Assembly (NCBI GenBank): GCA_965207385.1
Contig: CBDBLZ010000021.1
Span: 1,414,441-1,478,440, forward strand
Direction of reading: 5' to 3'
Source: CAZXEU01 sp965207385
Lineage (GTDB): Bacteria; Bacteroidota; Rhodothermia; Rhodothermales; Bin80
Length of the DNA: 64,000 nucleotides
Both the position numbers and the translations under genes were made by a program. The number at the start of each line of letters is the position of its first letter. Position 1 is the stretch's first letter. Of this stretch, positions 33,937 to 43,526 are shown one piece after another. The notes under the pieces were generated by a model. That model ran no database searches, was not told the DNA's origin, and was given only the letters and a program-made list of their open reading frames with translations.

Positions 33937-34758
33937 ATGAACAGCGGAACGTTTGACTCGGCCGCGGCTAATTCTGACTGGGGACATGGGAATCCGGGTG
34001 GTTTCATGCGAGCCGCGTATAGAGCAATAGCGTCATTTCTGGTGGTCGTCACCTTTACCTTCCGCACATCCGTGGCGGCGCGCCGACAGGCGCCGCACCA
34101 TCGCCCGTCCTTTCGCGTCCACAGACAAATGATGTGCGCTCGCAAGGTCTGCCGGATCCTGGGCATCCGTGTTGACATCTTGGGCGCGGTTCCAGAGAAT
34201 CGCGCCATGCTCTATGTCTGCAATCATCTGACGGCGCTGGACCCCGTGCTGATCGGCTCTCAGATGCCCGTATGTTTTGCAGGAAAGGCGAGCATTGTGA
34301 ATTGGCCAGTGCTGGGCTGGGTTTGCCGGACATATGGGATGCTCACCGTAGATAGAAGTCGGGCGTCTGCAACGCAACGGCTTGTCGTGGAGATTCTGGA
34401 TCGGTTTGACAGCGGCGTGTCGATGCTGGTGTTTCCGGAAGGCACAACGAATTGGGGGCACGAACTCCACAGGTTCAAGACAGGAGCATTTGAGGCAGTC
34501 GCGGGAAGACAGGGGGCAGCTGTCCTGCCGATTTTCATGGACGTTGTCGCCATCGATGGCACTCACTGCGAAGGAAGTTCGGGGCGCCGCCGCCTGTCCC
34601 ATAATCACCGCCCGACACTGTTAAAGCACCTGTTTCACACATTTGGCTATCGCAGCATACATGTAATCCTGCGCGTTGGTCATCCCATTGAGAGCGGCAA
34701 CCTGGACAGGAAGCAACTTGCGCGCAGGGCTCATGGTGCCGTGAGCGCAATGGCCTAG
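33937..34758 (+). CDS. plsC: 1-acyl-sn-glycerol-3-phosphate acyltransferase-like protein
   Basis: Transfers an acyl chain to lysophosphatidate in phospholipid synthesis at the inner membrane. The HX4D motif is in YVCNHLTALDPVLIGSQM near residue 91, the FPEG motif in VFPEGTTN near residue 167, and a hydrophobic anchor segment lies near residues 27-45. The 273-residue length from the ATG at 33937 is somewhat long; a start at 34006 gives about 250 residues and may be right. The acyl donor cannot be told. It faces the glycosyltransferase across 62 bp. A DegP-type protease follows after 28 bp. Confidence 0.8.
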   Translation: MNSGTFDSAAANSDWGHGNPGGFMRAAYRAIASFLVVVTFTFRTSVAARRQAPHHRPSFRVHRQMMCARKVCRILGIRVDILGAVPENRAMLYVCNHLTALDPVLIGSQMPVCFAGKASIVNWPVLGWVCRTYGMLTVDRSRASATQRLVVEILDRFDSGVSMLVFPEGTTNWGHELHRFKTGAFEAVAGRQGAAVLPIFMDVVAIDGTHCEGSSGRRRLSHNHRPTLLKHLFHTFGYRSIHVILRVGHPIESGNLDRKQLARRAHGAVSAMA

Positions 34759-34786
34759 CCGACCCTGTCGCCAGAAACAATCAGGC

Positions 34787-36331
34787 ATGCGGCTGGTACG
34801 GAATCTCCAGGGGAACTGGAGTTTCATGGATGGGCCCGGCAAGCAGCATTATGCCAATATTCTGGTCGCGGTAGGCCTGGTAATTGCAGGCTTGCTAGGT
34901 GGCATAATGATCATGCTGATCGTCGGTAGCCCGGGTCAGCCCAGTCACACGGAATTTCGTCTTGTTGAGCAGGTAGATCTCTATGAGGCGGGACGTGACT
35001 CTGCGGACGGGTCGAGAATTGCCGGCGCGCTCGAACTGAATGAGGTGTTCAAGGACGTGGCCAGCCACGTAACCTCAGCGGTTGTATCGATCGAAGGCTC
35101 AGGGGGCTGGCGAGAAATGGCGAGGGAGAGCGTAGGGAGTGGTGTCGCCATAAGCCCGCAGGGATACGTAGTTACCAATTTTCACGTAGTCGACAATACG
35201 AGCGGCTTCCGAGTCACGTTTACCAGCAAGGCAGAGTATGATGCGCGCGTGGTGGGAGTGGACGAGTCTACCGATCTTGCCGTTCTCAAGCTCGAGATGG
35301 GACCTGACGAGGAGATACCGGTCATCGTGCTCGGCGATTCGGACAAGGTTGTAGCCGGAGAATGGGTCTTGGCCATCGGCAACCCGTTTCGGCTCAATTC
35401 CACCGTGACTGCAGGCATTGTAAGTGCCCTTGGTCGCCGGGTCAACCTCTTTGAACGCGAATTCAGCATTGAGGACTTCATTCAGACGGACGCTGCGATA
35501 AATCCGGGCAATTCCGGGGGCGCATTGGTCAACCTGAATGGAGAATTGGTCGGAATCAGTACAGCCATTGCCACGGAAAGCGGGACGTATGAAGGCTACG
35601 GCTTTGCCATTCCGTCGTCGCTTGTAATGCACGTCGCACAGGACTTGATCGCATACGGGGAAGTTCAAAGAGGCTATCTCGGTGTGAGCTTGGCAGACGT
35701 CAATGCCTCGAGAGCCAGTTCTCTTGGTTTGGATGGCATCAGGGGCGTGTTCCTGAACTCCGTGGAGAAAGGCGGTGCGGCAGACAGAGGGGGATTGCGT
35801 GCCGACGACGTGATTCTGAGTGCGGATGGTCGGGCAATAAACGAATCCAATGTCTTGCAGAGCGTAATCGCGAGGCGGCGGCCGGGAGACATGGTCGCCG
35901 TGGAGGTCTGGCGTGACGGCGATACCAGGCAATTTGCGGTTGAGCTCATGGGAAAGGACGATCCGGCCACGGGTGCCTGGCTCGCAAGCCTTGGTTCAGT
36001 CCCAAGTCCGGCGCCGGAGGATTTAGCCGAAGCGTATCACGTGGGGGAGTGGGGGCTTCGGGTTCGAGAGCTGGAATCGTGGGAGCGGGAAGAGTTTGGC
36101 GCGGAAGATGGCGTCTACGTATACGATGTCCTAGAGGGCTCGGTAAGTAGCGCGGCCGGCGTCCCTGATGGCGTGGTTCTCGAGAGTATTGACGGCCAGT
36201 CCGTTTCAAGGGTTGAGGATTTAATACGACTGCTGCCCGAACTTGCCAGGACGGGAGCCCCCGTGACGTTCCTGGTGCGCAGGAGAGACGGTTTGACCAA
36301 TAGCATTGAAATCGAGCCCCCGGCCCGCTAG
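34787..36331 (+). CDS. DegP/HtrA-type serine protease with two PDZ domains
   Basis: A 514-residue envelope protease or chaperone. The N-terminal hydrophobic segment (about residues 25-48) acts as signal or membrane anchor. The trypsin-like domain has His in VTNFHVVD near residue 132, Asp in STDLAVLK near residue 162 and Ser in NPGNSGGAL near residue 243, a complete triad. Two PDZ domains follow from about residues 290 and 430. Such proteins degrade misfolded exported proteins. The ATG at 34787 is used, and 34826 is another possible start. aroC follows 38 bp later. Confidence 0.93.
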   Translation: MRLVRNLQGNWSFMDGPGKQHYANILVAVGLVIAGLLGGIMIMLIVGSPGQPSHTEFRLVEQVDLYEAGRDSADGSRIAGALELNEVFKDVASHVTSAVVSIEGSGGWREMARESVGSGVAISPQGYVVTNFHVVDNTSGFRVTFTSKAEYDARVVGVDESTDLAVLKLEMGPDEEIPVIVLGDSDKVVAGEWVLAIGNPFRLNSTVTAGIVSALGRRVNLFEREFSIEDFIQTDAAINPGNSGGALVNLNGELVGISTAIATESGTYEGYGFAIPSSLVMHVAQDLIAYGEVQRGYLGVSLADVNASRASSLGLDGIRGVFLNSVEKGGAADRGGLRADDVILSADGRAINESNVLQSVIARRRPGDMVAVEVWRDGDTRQFAVELMGKDDPATGAWLASLGSVPSPAPEDLAEAYHVGEWGLRVRELESWEREEFGAEDGVYVYDVLEGSVSSAAGVPDGVVLESIDGQSVSRVEDLIRLLPELARTGAPVTFLVRRRDGLTNSIEIEPPAR

Positions 36332-36369
36332 GCGCGTATGTCCTCCAACGAACCGAATCCGGTCGCGGG

Positions 36370-37548
36370 ATGCTTCGATACCTGACAGCGGGCGAATCGC
36401 ACGGAGAAGCACTGATAGGCATAATCGAAGGCATGCCGGCTGGCGTGCCGCTAACGGAGGAGGACATCAATGTCCACCTCGCACGTCGATGGCTCGGTTT
36501 CGGGCGCGGCGGCAGGTCAAAGTTCGAGCGAGACCGCGTCCACATTTATTCAGGGATACGTTTCTCGAGCACGATGGCAGGACCGATTGCGCTTCGCCTG
36601 GACAATGCAGCGTACGTGCGGGACCGCTCGGGCTGGCCGGATATCATGTCAGTCGCGGGCTCAGGTGAGGGTGTCGAGAAAGTAACGCTGCCGCGTCCGG
36701 GTCACGCGGACCTGGTGGGTGTACAGAAATATGGATTCGACGATATTCGTCCTGTCATTGATCGCTCCAGCGCACGCGAGACCGCCATGCGTGTGGCATG
36801 TTGCAGCGTGGCCCGGCAACTGCTTAAGCAATTCGGAATAGAGATCGGCAGTCATGTTGTTCGCATTGGCAGTGTTGGCTATGACAGCGCCCAGGCGTGG
36901 AGGGAGCGCGTCGATACGCTGGCTGAAGCCGGGGCGGAAGCCGTGAGCTACGCTGCTGACGCGAGCGATGTCCGCATGTTGGATGCGGACCTAACGCAGA
37001 AGTGCATCCAGCACATCGTTGACACCAAGCAGGCAGGAGATTCCCTCGGCGGAGTCTATGAAGTCATCATTACGGGTGTGCCCGCGGGACTGGGATCATA
37101 CGTGCATTGGGATCGACGTCTGAATGGCCAGCTAGCCCAGGCAATTCTCTCGATCCAGGCTCAAAAGGCTGTTGAGATAGGGGATGGGGTGGAGGCGGCG
37201 CGCACTCCCGGCTCTGAATTCCACGATACCATTTATCACGACGGGACGACCTACAGGCGGCGCACCAACCGTGCGGGCGGGATCGAGGGGGGAATTTCCA
37301 ACGGAATGCCGATCCTTGTGCGAGGTTACATGAAGCCGATTCCCACGCTGATCAAGCCGCTCGAGACCGTGGATCTCGAGTCCGGACAATCGCAGCCCAC
37401 CCGGTACGAGCGAAGTGACGTGACCAGCGTGCCTGCGGCGTCCACTGTTGCTGAGGCCACAGTCGCATTCGCTGTGGCCAACGCGTTCCTGGACAAGTAC
37501 GGGGGCGACAGCCTGGCCGAAATACGTCGGCGATACACGGCTTCATAG
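36370..37548 (+). CDS. aroC: Chorismate synthase
   Basis: Converts 5-enolpyruvylshikimate 3-phosphate to chorismate with reduced FMN, the last common step to aromatic amino acids. The 392 residues begin LRYLTAGESHGEALIGIIEG (conserved GESHG), contain FGRGGRSKFERD near residue 42, RSSARETAMRVA near residue 134 and the FMN-binding region GGIEGGISNGMPI near residue 303. Length is standard. The gene lies between degP and valS in the same direction. The flavin reductase at 15028 is not linked to it. Confidence 0.97.
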   Translation: MLRYLTAGESHGEALIGIIEGMPAGVPLTEEDINVHLARRWLGFGRGGRSKFERDRVHIYSGIRFSSTMAGPIALRLDNAAYVRDRSGWPDIMSVAGSGEGVEKVTLPRPGHADLVGVQKYGFDDIRPVIDRSSARETAMRVACCSVARQLLKQFGIEIGSHVVRIGSVGYDSAQAWRERVDTLAEAGAEAVSYAADASDVRMLDADLTQKCIQHIVDTKQAGDSLGGVYEVIITGVPAGLGSYVHWDRRLNGQLAQAILSIQAQKAVEIGDGVEAARTPGSEFHDTIYHDGTTYRRRTNRAGGIEGGISNGMPILVRGYMKPIPTLIKPLETVDLESGQSQPTRYERSDVTSVPAASTVAEATVAFAVANAFLDKYGGDSLAEIRRRYTAS

Positions 37549-37642
37549 TAGGAATCGGAACAGCACGGAGCCTACCCCGGTAAGTCCGCGCCGCCGCAAT
37601 TGTCAGCGATCCCCGGTACGAAATGCACAGTTTGCTCGCCTG

Positions 37643-40327
37643 ATGGACACACGACAGAAGGCTGCTAAAGGGAAGTCCGGCGTCTATAGCCCAAAGGAGA
37701 TAGAGGACCACTGGTACCGGTATTGGGAGGCCAACGGTTTCTTTGAGGCCTCCCGAAGTGCGAACAAGCCGCCTCACGTGATCATGATGCCGCCCCCCAA
37801 CGTGACAGGGGCTTTGCACATGGGGCACGCGCTGCAGGATACCATTCAGGACGTACTGACCCGAATTCGGCGCATGCAGGGCTACGAAGCGCTGTGGATG
37901 CCGGGTAAGGACCACGCGGGGATCGCTACCCAGAATGTGGTGGAGCGAACGCTGACTGAGGAGCGAGGGCAGTCCCGGCATGATCTGGGCCGTGAGGCAT
38001 TTGTGGGAGAGGTATGGAAATGGGTTGATGATTATGGTGACCGCATTCTTGCCCAAAAGCGGCGACTGGGGGACTCCTGCGACTGGCGACGGGAGCGCTT
38101 CACCATGGATGCCCGATACGTGGAAGCCGTTCGGCACGTGTTCGTGAAGCTTTACGAGGACGGCTTGATATACCGGGGGCACTACCTGGTCAACTGGTGC
38201 CCCGTGGACCAGACAGCGCTATCGGACGAGGAAGTCGACAACGAAGAACGTGATGGCCGCCTGTGGCATATCCGGTATATGCTGGAAGACGGAACGGGCA
38301 GCATCACTATTGCTACCACCCGCCCGGAAACGATGCTCGGGGATACGGCCGTTGCCGTGCATCCGGACGACAATCGCTATGCGCACCTGGTAGGCAAGAC
38401 CATCATCGTACCGCTGGTGGAGCGGCCTGTACGCATAATTGCCGATGCCTATGTTCGCCGCGATTTTGGGGCGGGAGCACTCAAGGTGACTCCGGGACAT
38501 GACAAGAATGATTTCGATATCGGGCAGCGCCACGGCCTGCCGGTACTTAGCGTAATAGAAACAGATGCGACGATAAACCATAACGGCGGCCGATTCGCGG
38601 GCCTGGACCGATTCGAGGCACGCCGCCAGATCGTGGATGCACTGCGGCAGTCGGGCCTGCTGCTCAAGGAGGAGCCATACCGCGTCTCCGTCCCTGTTTC
38701 CCAGCGTTCAAAGGCCATCATCGAGCCCCTGTTGTCCCGTCAGTGGTTTGTCCGAATGAAGCCGCTGGCGAAACCTGCCATCGATGCCGTTCGCAACGGG
38801 GACATCCGATTCTATCCCAGGCGCTGGGAAAACGAGTATTTCCGGTGGCTGGAAGAGATTCGGGACTGGTGCATCAGCCGGCAGCTGTGGTGGGGGCATC
38901 GTATTCCCGTATGGTATCACGCGGATGCCGAAGGCAATCCGGATGAATCCCGCGGATTCGTGGTGTCGGTCCGGCAACCGGCAGAAGGCATGGTACAGGA
39001 CAGTGACGTCCTTGATACCTGGTTTTCGTCCTGGCTCTTTCCATTTGCTACACTCGGATGGCCGGCGGACGACGAGGAGACCCGGAGCGATCTGAGCTAC
39101 TTCCATCCGACGCGGGTGCTCGTATCCGGTTATGACATTCTCTTTTTCTGGATAGCTCGCATGATCATGTCCTCGCTCTATACGATGCGCGAGGTGCCGT
39201 TCCGGGACATTCTGATTACCGGGATGATCAAGGACCGTTACGGGAGATGGATGTCCAAGAGCCTCGGCAATGGCATTGATCCACTGGACATGATCGAGCA
39301 GTACGGGGCGGATGCAGTGCGGTATTACCTTACGGTTCTCTGTGCCCAAGGCCAGGATATCCGGCTCAACGCGGATGGATTTGAAGGGGGCCGCAATTTC
39401 TGCAACAAGATCTGGAATGCCTTCAACGTCTTCGGTCGGTTCATGGAGCCCGGGAAGCAGTACCGGCGCACGCGCAGCTTTGCGGAGCTGGAGCTGGTCG
39501 AAAAGTGGATGCTTTCGCGGCTGAATTCGTGCATCGAATCCGTGGACGCGGACATCGAGCGTTATCGCCTGAATGAAGCGCTGGTCAAGGTCTATAGCGC
39601 ATTCTGGGGGGAGTTTTGCGATTGGTATCTGGAGCTGATAAAGCCGCGGGCGGGCGAGCCGATGGCGGATGATACTGTTGCTCTCGCGATCGAGATCTAT
39701 GAACGGCTCCTGCAATTGCTGCATCCCTTCATGCCTTTTATCACAGAGGAGCTGTGGCACCGGCTACGTGCCCGCGCGCCGGCTGAAGCTTGCATAACCT
39801 CCGCCTGGCCGCGACCCGACAAGGACCGCGATGAGAATGCGTGTGAGGTTTTCAGTCTTGTTCAGGAGATCGTGACCGGTGTTCGCAACGTCAGGAATCG
39901 CTACGGAGTCAATCCAGGCCGCTATATCAAGGCCACGCTCAACTTGCCGCAGGGGGCGAACGGACTGGCGGAAGGGTTGGCCGATTGTACATCGTATTTC
40001 CATCGTCTGGCCAGGATAGGAGACTTGGCCATTGGTTCAGGGATGGCGCGGCCCCGAACCTCTGCTGCTGTCGTCATCCGCGATATCGAGGTCTTTCTCC
40101 CCCTGGAAGACATGATGGACCTGGAGATGGAACGTGCCCGATTGCGCAAGGAAGCGGACCAGAAGCGGGCCTTTCTTGGCCAAGTGAGAAAGAAGCTCTC
40201 CAACGAACGGTTCCTGGAGCGAGCACCCGCAGCAGTGGTCGAGCGTGAGCGGCAAAAGGAAAGGGATGCCGCCTCCGAGGTAAAGCGGCTTGAAGCCAGC
40301 ATGCAGGAGCTGGCTGACGGCAGTTAG
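37643..40327 (+). CDS. valS: Valyl-tRNA synthetase
   Basis: Charges tRNA-Val with valine. The 894-residue class I enzyme has the HIGH-type motif PPPNVTGALHMGHAL near residue 48, a CP1 editing domain, the KMSKS motif as GRWMSKSLGNG near residue 533, and a C-terminal coiled-coil arm ending about residue 890. The KMSKS motif has Trp in place of the first Lys, which I also know from some relatives in this group. The ATG at 37643 is used because the family start (YSPKEIEDHWYRYW) lies shortly after. It follows aroC by 94 bp. A carbamoyltransferase gene starts 22 bp downstream. Confidence 0.97.
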   Translation: MDTRQKAAKGKSGVYSPKEIEDHWYRYWEANGFFEASRSANKPPHVIMMPPPNVTGALHMGHALQDTIQDVLTRIRRMQGYEALWMPGKDHAGIATQNVVERTLTEERGQSRHDLGREAFVGEVWKWVDDYGDRILAQKRRLGDSCDWRRERFTMDARYVEAVRHVFVKLYEDGLIYRGHYLVNWCPVDQTALSDEEVDNEERDGRLWHIRYMLEDGTGSITIATTRPETMLGDTAVAVHPDDNRYAHLVGKTIIVPLVERPVRIIADAYVRRDFGAGALKVTPGHDKNDFDIGQRHGLPVLSVIETDATINHNGGRFAGLDRFEARRQIVDALRQSGLLLKEEPYRVSVPVSQRSKAIIEPLLSRQWFVRMKPLAKPAIDAVRNGDIRFYPRRWENEYFRWLEEIRDWCISRQLWWGHRIPVWYHADAEGNPDESRGFVVSVRQPAEGMVQDSDVLDTWFSSWLFPFATLGWPADDEETRSDLSYFHPTRVLVSGYDILFFWIARMIMSSLYTMREVPFRDILITGMIKDRYGRWMSKSLGNGIDPLDMIEQYGADAVRYYLTVLCAQGQDIRLNADGFEGGRNFCNKIWNAFNVFGRFMEPGKQYRRTRSFAELELVEKWMLSRLNSCIESVDADIERYRLNEALVKVYSAFWGEFCDWYLELIKPRAGEPMADDTVALAIEIYERLLQLLHPFMPFITEELWHRLRARAPAEACITSAWPRPDKDRDENACEVFSLVQEIVTGVRNVRNRYGVNPGRYIKATLNLPQGANGLAEGLADCTSYFHRLARIGDLAIGSGMARPRTSAAVVIRDIEVFLPLEDMMDLEMERARLRKEADQKRAFLGQVRKKLSNERFLERAPAAVVERERQKERDAASEVKRLEASMQELADGS

Positions 40328-40349
40328 GAGCACTTCGTCCCGTGCAGCC

Positions 40350-42146
40350 GTGAATGTTCTGGGTATATCCTGCTGGTACCATGACGCGGCAGCCTGCCTG
40401 CTCCAGGACGGGGCAATTGCCGCCGCCGCACACGAGGAGCGCTTTACGCGCCGCAAGCACGACGCGTCGTTCCCGCGCCATGCGATCGGCTATTGTCTGA
40501 ATACCGGTCGCGTATCGGCATCCGATCTCGACATCGTTGCATTCTATGACAAACCGTTCTTGAAATTCGAACGGCTTCTGGAGACCTATCTGAGCTATGC
40601 GCCGCAGGGGCTGAAATCATTTCTGGCGGCCATGCCCGTGTGGCTCAAGGAAAAGCTGTGGATACCTGACCTGGTGAAGAAGGAGCTGGGCTACGGAGGT
40701 CGGATACTCTTTCCCGAGCATCACCAAAGCCATGCGGCCAGTGCGTTCTTTCCTTCGCCATTCGAACGCGCGGCCTTCCTTACGACGGATGGCGTAGGAG
40801 AGTGGACTACCACTGCGTTCGGTACGGGCAACGGAAGCAGGCTGCGGGTAGAGTCTGAAATCCGATTTCCCCATTCCCTTGGACTTCTCTATAGCTCCTT
40901 TACCTACTTCTGCGGCTTCAGGGTGAACTCGGGCGAATACAAGCTGATGGGTCTGGCGCCCTACGGCGAACCCACTTATGCAGACATCATCCTGGACGAG
41001 CTGCTGGATCTGAAACCGGATGGTTCGTTCCGGCTGAACATGGATTATTTTACCTACGCAGCCGGCCTGAGGATGACCGGCCGCAGGTTTGCGCGGCTGT
41101 TCGGAGGCCCACCCAGAGAGCCTGAAAGCGACCTTACTCGCCGCGAAATGGACCTCGCGCGGTCGGTGCAGGTGGTCCTGGAGGAAGCCATGCTCCGCAT
41201 GGTGCGGCACGTAAGGAGGAGGACGGGTGAGTCGAAGCTCTGCCTTGCAGGCGGCGTGGCGCTCAATTGCGTAGCCAACAGCCGGATTCTGTCTTCAGGT
41301 GACTTTGACGAGGTGTGGATACAGCCGGCTGCCGGGGACGCCGGGGGAGCCCTGGGAGCCGCGTACATGGCCTGGCACGAGTACCTGGAACAGCCACGCC
41401 AGGCGGCCTTGCCGGATGCGATGCAGGGTGCGTTCCTGGGACCGGCGTATTCGGACTCGGAGATCAGGGCGTTCCTGGAGGCTGAATCCGTGCCCTACGA
41501 GGAGCTCGACATGACCTCGCTCTGCCAGCGCGTTTCAGACCTGCTGGCGGACCAGAAAATTGTGGGATGGTTTCAGGGACGCATGGAGTACGGTCCCAGG
41601 GCGCTGGGCGCCCGCAGCATACTCGCTGACCCGCGCGGGAGCCACATGCAGCGGCGCGTGAATCTGAATATCAAGTACCGGGAGAGCTTCCGCCCCTTTG
41701 CGCCTTGTGTCCGGGCAGAGCGGGCGCGGGACTGTTTTGCCCTGCAGACCGACAGTCCGTACATGCTGCTCGTTGCCCCTGTTCTGGGCGCAACGGCCGA
41801 CCGGTCAGCGTGGGGTCGCAGCGTTGAATCTCCCGTCCCGGCCGTCACGCACGTGGATGCTTCGGCCCGTGTTCAAACGGTAGACAGGCGCACCAATCCG
41901 CTCTTGTGGCAATTGCTCAGTGTATTCGAAAAGACGACGGGTTGCCCCGTACTGATAAACACCAGCTTTAACGTTCGTGGCGAGCCCATGGTGTGTTCAC
42001 CGGCGGACGCGCTCGCCTGCTTTCTGGCTACGCACATGGATGTGCTCGTGCTCGGCTCCTGCATCATACTGAAGAGCACACTGCCGGATGCAGAGCGCCG
42101 CATACTGTCGGCCGAACAAATGGCAGCCGTCCATGGCCTGGACTAG
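40350..42146 (+). CDS. Carbamoyltransferase, NodU/TobZ type
   Basis: Transfers a carbamoyl group from carbamoyl phosphate through a carbamoyl-adenylate to a hydroxyl acceptor. The 598 residues have the two-domain layout. A Kae1/ASKHA-like N-terminal part (NVLGISCWYHDAAACLL at the start, HHQSHAASAFF near residue 128 with metal-binding His) is followed by a YrdC-like C-terminal part (YGPRALGARSIL near residue 415, TSFNVRGEPMVCSP near residue 540). Known members modify nodulation factors or antibiotics. No biosynthetic cluster surrounds this gene. Surface polysaccharide is a plausible acceptor but that is inference. The GTG at 40350 is used because earlier starts overlap valS. Confidence 0.88.
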   Translation: MNVLGISCWYHDAAACLLQDGAIAAAAHEERFTRRKHDASFPRHAIGYCLNTGRVSASDLDIVAFYDKPFLKFERLLETYLSYAPQGLKSFLAAMPVWLKEKLWIPDLVKKELGYGGRILFPEHHQSHAASAFFPSPFERAAFLTTDGVGEWTTTAFGTGNGSRLRVESEIRFPHSLGLLYSSFTYFCGFRVNSGEYKLMGLAPYGEPTYADIILDELLDLKPDGSFRLNMDYFTYAAGLRMTGRRFARLFGGPPREPESDLTRREMDLARSVQVVLEEAMLRMVRHVRRRTGESKLCLAGGVALNCVANSRILSSGDFDEVWIQPAAGDAGGALGAAYMAWHEYLEQPRQAALPDAMQGAFLGPAYSDSEIRAFLEAESVPYEELDMTSLCQRVSDLLADQKIVGWFQGRMEYGPRALGARSILADPRGSHMQRRVNLNIKYRESFRPFAPCVRAERARDCFALQTDSPYMLLVAPVLGATADRSAWGRSVESPVPAVTHVDASARVQTVDRRTNPLLWQLLSVFEKTTGCPVLINTSFNVRGEPMVCSPADALACFLATHMDVLVLGSCIILKSTLPDAERRILSAEQMAAVHGLD

Positions 42147-42170
42147 AGCGCGGGGAAGCCTATAGTTCGC

Positions 42171-43328
42171 TCAATAGGTAGGCACGCTCGGGTCTATTTC
42201 CCGGCTCCACGCCAGGATTCCGCCCTTCAGATTGACGGCTTTGCCATAGCCGGATGCCCGCAGGTACTGTACCGCTCTCGCCGACCGTGCTCCTGACCGG
42301 CAGTGCACGACGAGCAGCTCTCCGGGAGCGGCTTCCAGCTCGCCAATCCTTTCAGCCAGCGCTTCTACCGGAATCAATTGGTCGGCGTCGATGCTCGCGA
42401 TCCCTTGTTCGAAGGGCTTCCTTACGTCCAAAAGGAATGGCTTTTGGCCGTTTTGCCGCATTGCGTAGAGTTTCGATACGGTAATTTCCGGGACAGTCAT
42501 GGTCGTAGTATCACAGGCGTATGAGGAGTCCGGTAACGATAATTCTTTCTCTGCTACCCCGCAAGCCCTGCAGGTTCGCTCACGAGGTACGTGCATAATG
42601 CGAAATTCCCCCGTCAATCCATCAAGCAAGAGCATCCTGCCAACAAGCGGTTCGCCGATTCCCAGCAGCTGCTTTATGACTTCGTTGGCCTGCAGCGAAC
42701 CTACGATGCCTGGGAGCACTCCCAGGACGCCTCCTTCCGCGCAGGACGGGACCAGCCCTCCGGGTGGCCGCTCCGGAAATATGCACCTGTAGCATGGGCC
42801 CTCAGGATGGGCAAAGACGGCCACCTGTCCTTCGAACTTGTAGACCGATCCATACACATTGGGTCGCTGTGCCACAATGCACGCATCATTTACAAGGTAG
42901 CGTGTGGGAAAGTTGTCCGAGCCGTCTGCGACGATATCATAGCCTTGTATGAGCCGTACGGCGTTGTCGCGCGTTAGCCGTACCGCATGAGCCTCAAGGG
43001 AGACAAACGGATTGATTTCCTTCAGGGTGTCCATCGCTGAGGACACCTTTTTTCTGCCGATATCCGACGTGCCGTGCAGCACCTGGCGATGCAGGTTGGA
43101 CGCGTCCACCACATCGAAATCCACAATTCCCAGGCGGCCGATGCCGGCTGCCGCCAAGTACATTGCGAGCGGAGACCCCAGACCGCCGGCACCGACAATC
43201 AACACCGATGCGGCCTTGAGAGTACGCTGGCCGGACAGCCCAACATTCTCGAGCGAGAAATGACGCTGATAGCGCCGCTTTTCTTCTGAACTGAGGCGGA
43301 GATCTGGAGTACGAGCAGCCTTGTCCAT
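42171..43328 (-). CDS. moeB: MoeB/ThiF-type adenylyltransferase fused to a rhodanese domain
   Basis: A 385-residue sulphur-carrier activating enzyme. The N-terminal domain has the ATP loop GAGGLGSPLAMY near residue 48 and zinc cysteines in CYRCIF near residue 179 and CRACG near residue 253. The C-terminal rhodanese domain (about 290-380) has an intact active-site loop in VVHCRSGARSAR. Such fusions adenylate and thiolate MoaD- or ThiS-like proteins for molybdopterin, thiamine or tRNA thiolation. No partner genes are near, so the pathway is uncertain. It converges with the carbamoyltransferase and is divergent from the TrpF-like gene. Confidence 0.88.
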   Translation of the reverse strand: MDKAARTPDLRLSSEEKRRYQRHFSLENVGLSGQRTLKAASVLIVGAGGLGSPLAMYLAAAGIGRLGIVDFDVVDASNLHRQVLHGTSDIGRKKVSSAMDTLKEINPFVSLEAHAVRLTRDNAVRLIQGYDIVADGSDNFPTRYLVNDACIVAQRPNVYGSVYKFEGQVAVFAHPEGPCYRCIFPERPPGGLVPSCAEGGVLGVLPGIVGSLQANEVIKQLLGIGEPLVGRMLLLDGLTGEFRIMHVPRERTCRACGVAEKELSLPDSSYACDTTTMTVPEITVSKLYAMRQNGQKPFLLDVRKPFEQGIASIDADQLIPVEALAERIGELEAAPGELLVVHCRSGARSARAVQYLRASGYGKAVNLKGGILAWSREIDPSVPTY

Positions 43329-43526
43329 TGCCCCACTGCAATCGGGATTCGGGAAATAACAGCAGGCCTGGTATCTGGCTGGCCATTGCGAATCGCCGGC
43401 ACCCTGCCTATGTCTTGGCGCTTACAATCGCGGTTGCGCAGTACTTGTTTCGACCACTGCTCACAAGAAGGCCTGTCTTTACGTTGGGCGCGACGGTTAC
43501 ACGCAGGATGACATGATGGCTTGGCA

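Noticed and set aside
38708..39760. 350-residue minus-strand frame opposite valS
   Set aside because: It is the antisense of the conserved valyl-tRNA synthetase, with no independent signal.
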